DNA from: an uncultured Clostridia bacterium
GTDB lineage: Bacteria > Bacillota > Clostridia > Oscillospirales > Oscillospiraceae
Direction of reading: 5' to 3'
DNA: 8,215 nt
Assembly: GCA_947176425.1 (NCBI GenBank)
Contig: CAMWQV010000067.1
Coordinates: 1-8,215 of the forward strand
In this document: piece by piece, positions 5,990 through 8,215 of the stretch
Position numbering within the stretch: position 1 is the first letter of the stretch
Layout of the letters: every line of letters starts with the position of its first letter
Notes under the pieces: model-generated
What the model saw: only the letters and a program-made list of their open reading frames with translations
Told to the model about the DNA's origin: nothing
Database searches by the model: none
Made by a program: the position numbers and the translations under genes

Positions 5990-6766
5990 CTATTTGAAGT
6001 GTACCGTCACTATGTTGCCCGATGCTATGGAGATATGAGAAGCTATCCGGCGGAAATGCTTTAGATCAACTATGGCTGACGGCTTGATCGTCCTACAGTC
6101 TACGACTGACGGACAGCATTCATACCGTGCAGATATTCCCTGCATAATCAAGGCTACTATGTCCTCCGGCGCGTCCAGATGTTCCAGACCTCGATTGATA
6201 GCATTAGTCAGACGGATAACCTCACTGGAGGGACTGTAGCTGCTGTCAGCAGGAGTAGTATGCTCTGCTATGTGCCGGTTGATCTTGTCCATTAAGTCGA
6301 TATCCAGAATCGAGGTCTGAAAGCCGCATTTTTTACATTTGAGATATAAGGTGTCCTCCCGTTGCCCCGGTTCAACGACTATGTTCAATTTCCCTTTGCA
6401 GCGTCCACAGCGCAAGTATCCCTTTAGCCGCAGGATCGGTCGAATGACGGGAACATAAATTGCTTTTTTGCTTTGAATCCGCCCCTGCACAGTATAGAAT
6501 ATCCTCGTTTCTAAAATAGGCGGGTACCCGGCATTTCCAGTGTACCGTGGGTTTTCCAATAAACGCTTCACTTTGTGCTTATTCCAGAGAGGGGACTCTG
6601 TACTGTACAGGATATGCTCAGAGTTAAGAATATCGGCAATCTTCTGATAGGAGACTCCTGCAATATACAGAGTAAAAATTCTTTCCACAACAGCCGCCTC
6701 TCGACCGCAGATTCTTATCTGCCCATTCTGAACGTTGTAGCCGTATAAAATTTTCCGTATACTCAT
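5990..6766 (-). CDS. Recombinase-like DNA-binding protein lacking the resolvase catalytic domain (258 aa)
   Basis: The protein is related to large serine recombinases but begins directly at the DNA-binding recombinase domain: residues ~6-110, starting ILYGYNVQNG and containing the IADILNSE and LLENPRYTGNAG helices. A zinc ribbon with C120, C123, C144 and C147 follows, then a shortened C-terminal region with little coiled coil. There is no catalytic serine or SRFAR motif. The ATG at 6766-6764 overlaps the upstream gene's TGA (ATGA) and has AGGAG at 6775-6779. The start therefore looks genuine and translationally coupled, not the result of a broken N-terminus. The bases upstream are the C-terminal codons of the neighbouring recombinase in another frame and hold no decayed catalytic domain. 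It probably binds recombination sites with its neighbours as an accessory or directionality subunit, but this is inference. The stop is TAG at 5992-5990. Confidence 0.86.
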   Translation of the reverse strand: MSIRKILYGYNVQNGQIRICGREAAVVERIFTLYIAGVSYQKIADILNSEHILYSTESPLWNKHKVKRLLENPRYTGNAGYPPILETRIFYTVQGRIQSKKAIYVPVIRPILRLKGYLRCGRCKGKLNIVVEPGQREDTLYLKCKKCGFQTSILDIDLMDKINRHIAEHTTPADSSYSPSSEVIRLTNAINRGLEHLDAPEDIVALIMQGISARYECCPSVVDCRTIKPSAIVDLKHFRRIASHISIASGNIVTVHFK

Positions 6767-8214
6767 CTTCCCGTCTCCTGTAAATGCTCCCTTAGTCCTA
6801 TATTTCCATAGAGCTGGAATCGGATGCAGGTTGTGGACTCTGCTGTAATTTTTTCGACCAGATCAGTGAACACCTCTGTATCAAAGACCTCCAGTTTCTC
6901 TGGTCCGGTGCGAATGGCATCCACTGTTCCGTAGAGGGCTTCCATCATATCTGCGAAGTCCTCGTTTTTGAGCAGACGGCGGCGTTCCCGGCGCAGCTCA
7001 GTTAATTTTGCATTGATATCCCGCAGTTTAGCGGCGCAGGCGTCTGCGTCCAGCAGGCCCCTGGATTGAAGCTGGCTGATTTTGTAACTCTGCTCACTTG
7101 TTTCAGCGATGGCTTTATTAACGGCCAGCATAGCAGGATTGCCACGCTGTAGAGCGGTATTTAGTTCCTTCAGCTGGGTGAGGGCAGGCTTCAAAATAAT
7201 TCCCTCATGCTGCTTGAGCTTATTATACATTCGTACAAAGGCAGCATAAATTTCGCTTTCGGCTATCCGTCCTATCGGACAATTCGAGGCCTGGTGATCA
7301 TGGTTTCTGCACACCCAGGCAACATATCCACTCTTGCTTTCTTTTCGGGAAAATACTGAGCCGCACTCGCCGCAAACAATTTTTCGTGTCAGCGGGTAAT
7401 CGGGATGCCGGTATTGAACACGCTGCGCTCTCATCTGACGGAGTGCCTGCGCCTGCTCAAAAATTTCTTTTGTAACGATGGCGGGATGTGTCTGATCAAT
7501 ATAGAATTGATCCAGTTCTCCAGTGTTATATTTTCTGGTAAAGGGAAATGTTTCAGTTGTGAAGGTTTTTTGACAGAGGGAGTCACCAATGTATTTCTCG
7601 TTGGATATAATTTTTCGCACCGCTTCCTCATGCCACGGCCCGCCGCATACGGTAGGCACACCTTGCCTGGTCAGTTCCACCGCGATTTGCATGAAACTGT
7701 GGCCAGCCAGGTAAGCATCAAATATCCATCGAACCGTGTCTGCCTCGTCATCTACGATCACAAGGTCTTTACCGCCGACAAGCCGGTATCCATATGGGGC
7801 GGAGCAGGTGATAAATTCGCCCCGTTCCATTCGCCGCTGATAGCTCATTCGTTGATTTTTTGATATGGATATAGATTCTTCCTGCGCCAGAGAACTGGAG
7901 ACGCTCACCATCAATTCCGTGGTGAGCGTCTCTGTGTTGATATTCTCTTTTTCAAAGTAGACGGATACGCCCAGAGCCATCAGCTCTCGCAGAACAGCGA
8001 GACAGTCGCGGGTAATTCTGGCAAAGCGGGAGATCGATTTGACCAATATCTTGTCGATCTTACCCTTACGGCAGTCAGTCAGCATACGGTTGAAATCCTC
8101 CCGCTTGTCCATCCGAGTACCTGTTTGTGCTTCGTCAGCGTAAATGTCTACCAATTCCCAGCCGTCATGCCTGCTGATTTCTTCGGTATAATTGCGAATC
8201 TGCGCCGCATAGGA
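6763..8214 (-). CDS. Large serine recombinase, N-terminus beyond the right edge
   Basis: This frame of 483 codons is open at the right edge and ends at TGA 6765-6763. The visible part begins SYAAQIRNYTEEISRHDGWE, which aligns with residues ~48-67 of the complete recombinase in this operon. About 30-50 residues, including the catalytic serine motif, therefore lie outside the window. A TTG at 8154 is only an internal codon. Numbered from the first visible residue, SISRFAR supplies the catalytic-site arginines R63 and R66, the recombinase domain covers ~135-250, and the zinc ribbon cysteines are C281, C284, C302 and C312. A coiled coil and C-terminal domain follow. It is a diverged paralogue of the gene at 4325-5962 (shared FEKENINT, SRFAR and EKYIGD), not a duplicate. 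Its last four bases overlap the start of the catalytic-domain-less recombinase gene, so the two are translated in a coupled way. It is the most upstream gene seen in the operon, whose promoter lies outside the window. Confidence 0.93.
   Translation of the reverse strand, partial: SYAAQIRNYTEEISRHDGWELVDIYADEAQTGTRMDKREDFNRMLTDCRKGKIDKILVKSISRFARITRDCLAVLRELMALGVSVYFEKENINTETLTTELMVSVSSSLAQEESISISKNQRMSYQRRMERGEFITCSAPYGYRLVGGKDLVIVDDEADTVRWIFDAYLAGHSFMQIAVELTRQGVPTVCGGPWHEEAVRKIISNEKYIGDSLCQKTFTTETFPFTRKYNTGELDQFYIDQTHPAIVTKEIFEQAQALRQMRAQRVQYRHPDYPLTRKIVCGECGSVFSRKESKSGYVAWVCRNHDHQASNCPIGRIAESEIYAAFVRMYNKLKQHEGIILKPALTQLKELNTALQRGNPAMLAVNKAIAETSEQSYKISQLQSRGLLDADACAAKLRDINAKLTELRRERRRLLKNEDFADMMEALYGTVDAIRTGPEKLEVFDTEVFTDLVEKITAESTTCIRFQLYGNIGLREHLQETGR
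6775..6779 (-). promoter_or_regulatory. Ribosome binding site inside the upstream recombinase gene
   Basis: AGGAG on the minus strand, eight bases before the ATG at 6766 and inside the 3' coding end of the upstream recombinase. It supports 6766 as a real, separately initiated start for the protein without a catalytic domain. Confidence 0.7.
7898..7932. repeat. Perfect 13-bp inverted repeat inside the first recombinase gene
   Basis: GAGACGCTCACCA (7898-7910) is exactly complementary to TGGTGAGCGTCTC (7920-7932), with a 9-nt loop. It lies in codons for TETLTTELMVSVS of the catalytic domain, just after the FEKENIN motif. The equivalent part of the paralogue at 4325-5962 has no such dyad, so the protein sequence does not require it. 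Confidence 0.6.
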
Positions 8215-8215
8215 G

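Noticed and set aside
7405..7863. 152-codon open frame on the plus strand
   Set aside because: It is antisense to the partial serine recombinase, with no recognisable domain or ribosome site.
6763..8154. Treating the TTG at 8154 as the true start of the rightmost recombinase
   Set aside because: The frame stays open to the edge, and upstream codons (SYAAQ...DGWE) align with the catalytic domain of the paralogue, so the gene continues outside the window.
1..8215. CRISPR array, tRNA or rRNA genes, insertion sequences
   Set aside because: No regularly spaced repeats, no tRNA-like cloverleaf or rRNA segments, and no DDE transposase or terminal repeats were seen on either strand.

Overview
The window looks like a low-to-mid GC Firmicute, probably a gut Clostridia-type genome. 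This is inferred from strong AGGAGG-type ribosome binding sites, a sigma-A-like promoter and the style of the large serine recombinases; no taxonomic marker is present. Every supported gene lies on the minus strand, so transcription runs right to left and the window is best read from its high-coordinate end.

Right part (about 3442-8215): one tightly packed operon. It begins with a large serine recombinase whose N-terminus is cut off by the window edge (6763-8214). This overlaps by 4 nt a recombinase-like protein with no catalytic domain (5990-6766). After 27 nt comes a complete large serine recombinase (4325-5962), and after 22 nt a calcineurin-like metallophosphoesterase (3550-4302). Two strong inverted repeats (3498-3543 and 3442-3484) follow the last gene. 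Such recombinases usually excise and integrate mobile elements, so this is probably the recombination module at or near one end of an integrative element, with the phosphoesterase as a passenger or helper.

Middle (3180-3549): a gene-free spacer of about 370 nt. It holds the two inverted repeats and a good minus-strand promoter (-35 at 3302-3307, extended -10 at 3279-3284). One dyad overlaps the -35 and another lies over the expected transcription start.

Left part (1-3179): a visibly more AT-rich operon driven by that promoter. It encodes an 86-residue protein of unknown family, then a 705-residue protein with two N-terminal membrane helices and an all-TPR body. Last come remains of an Mrr-like PD-(D/E)XK restriction endonuclease. 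The nuclease reading frame is interrupted by an in-frame TAA (604-606), seems to lack its normal N-terminus, and runs off the left edge. The combination of small protein, membrane TPR protein and Mrr-like nuclease beside a recombinase operon resembles accessory or defence cargo. The nuclease appears broken or split, so a working system is only a hypothesis.
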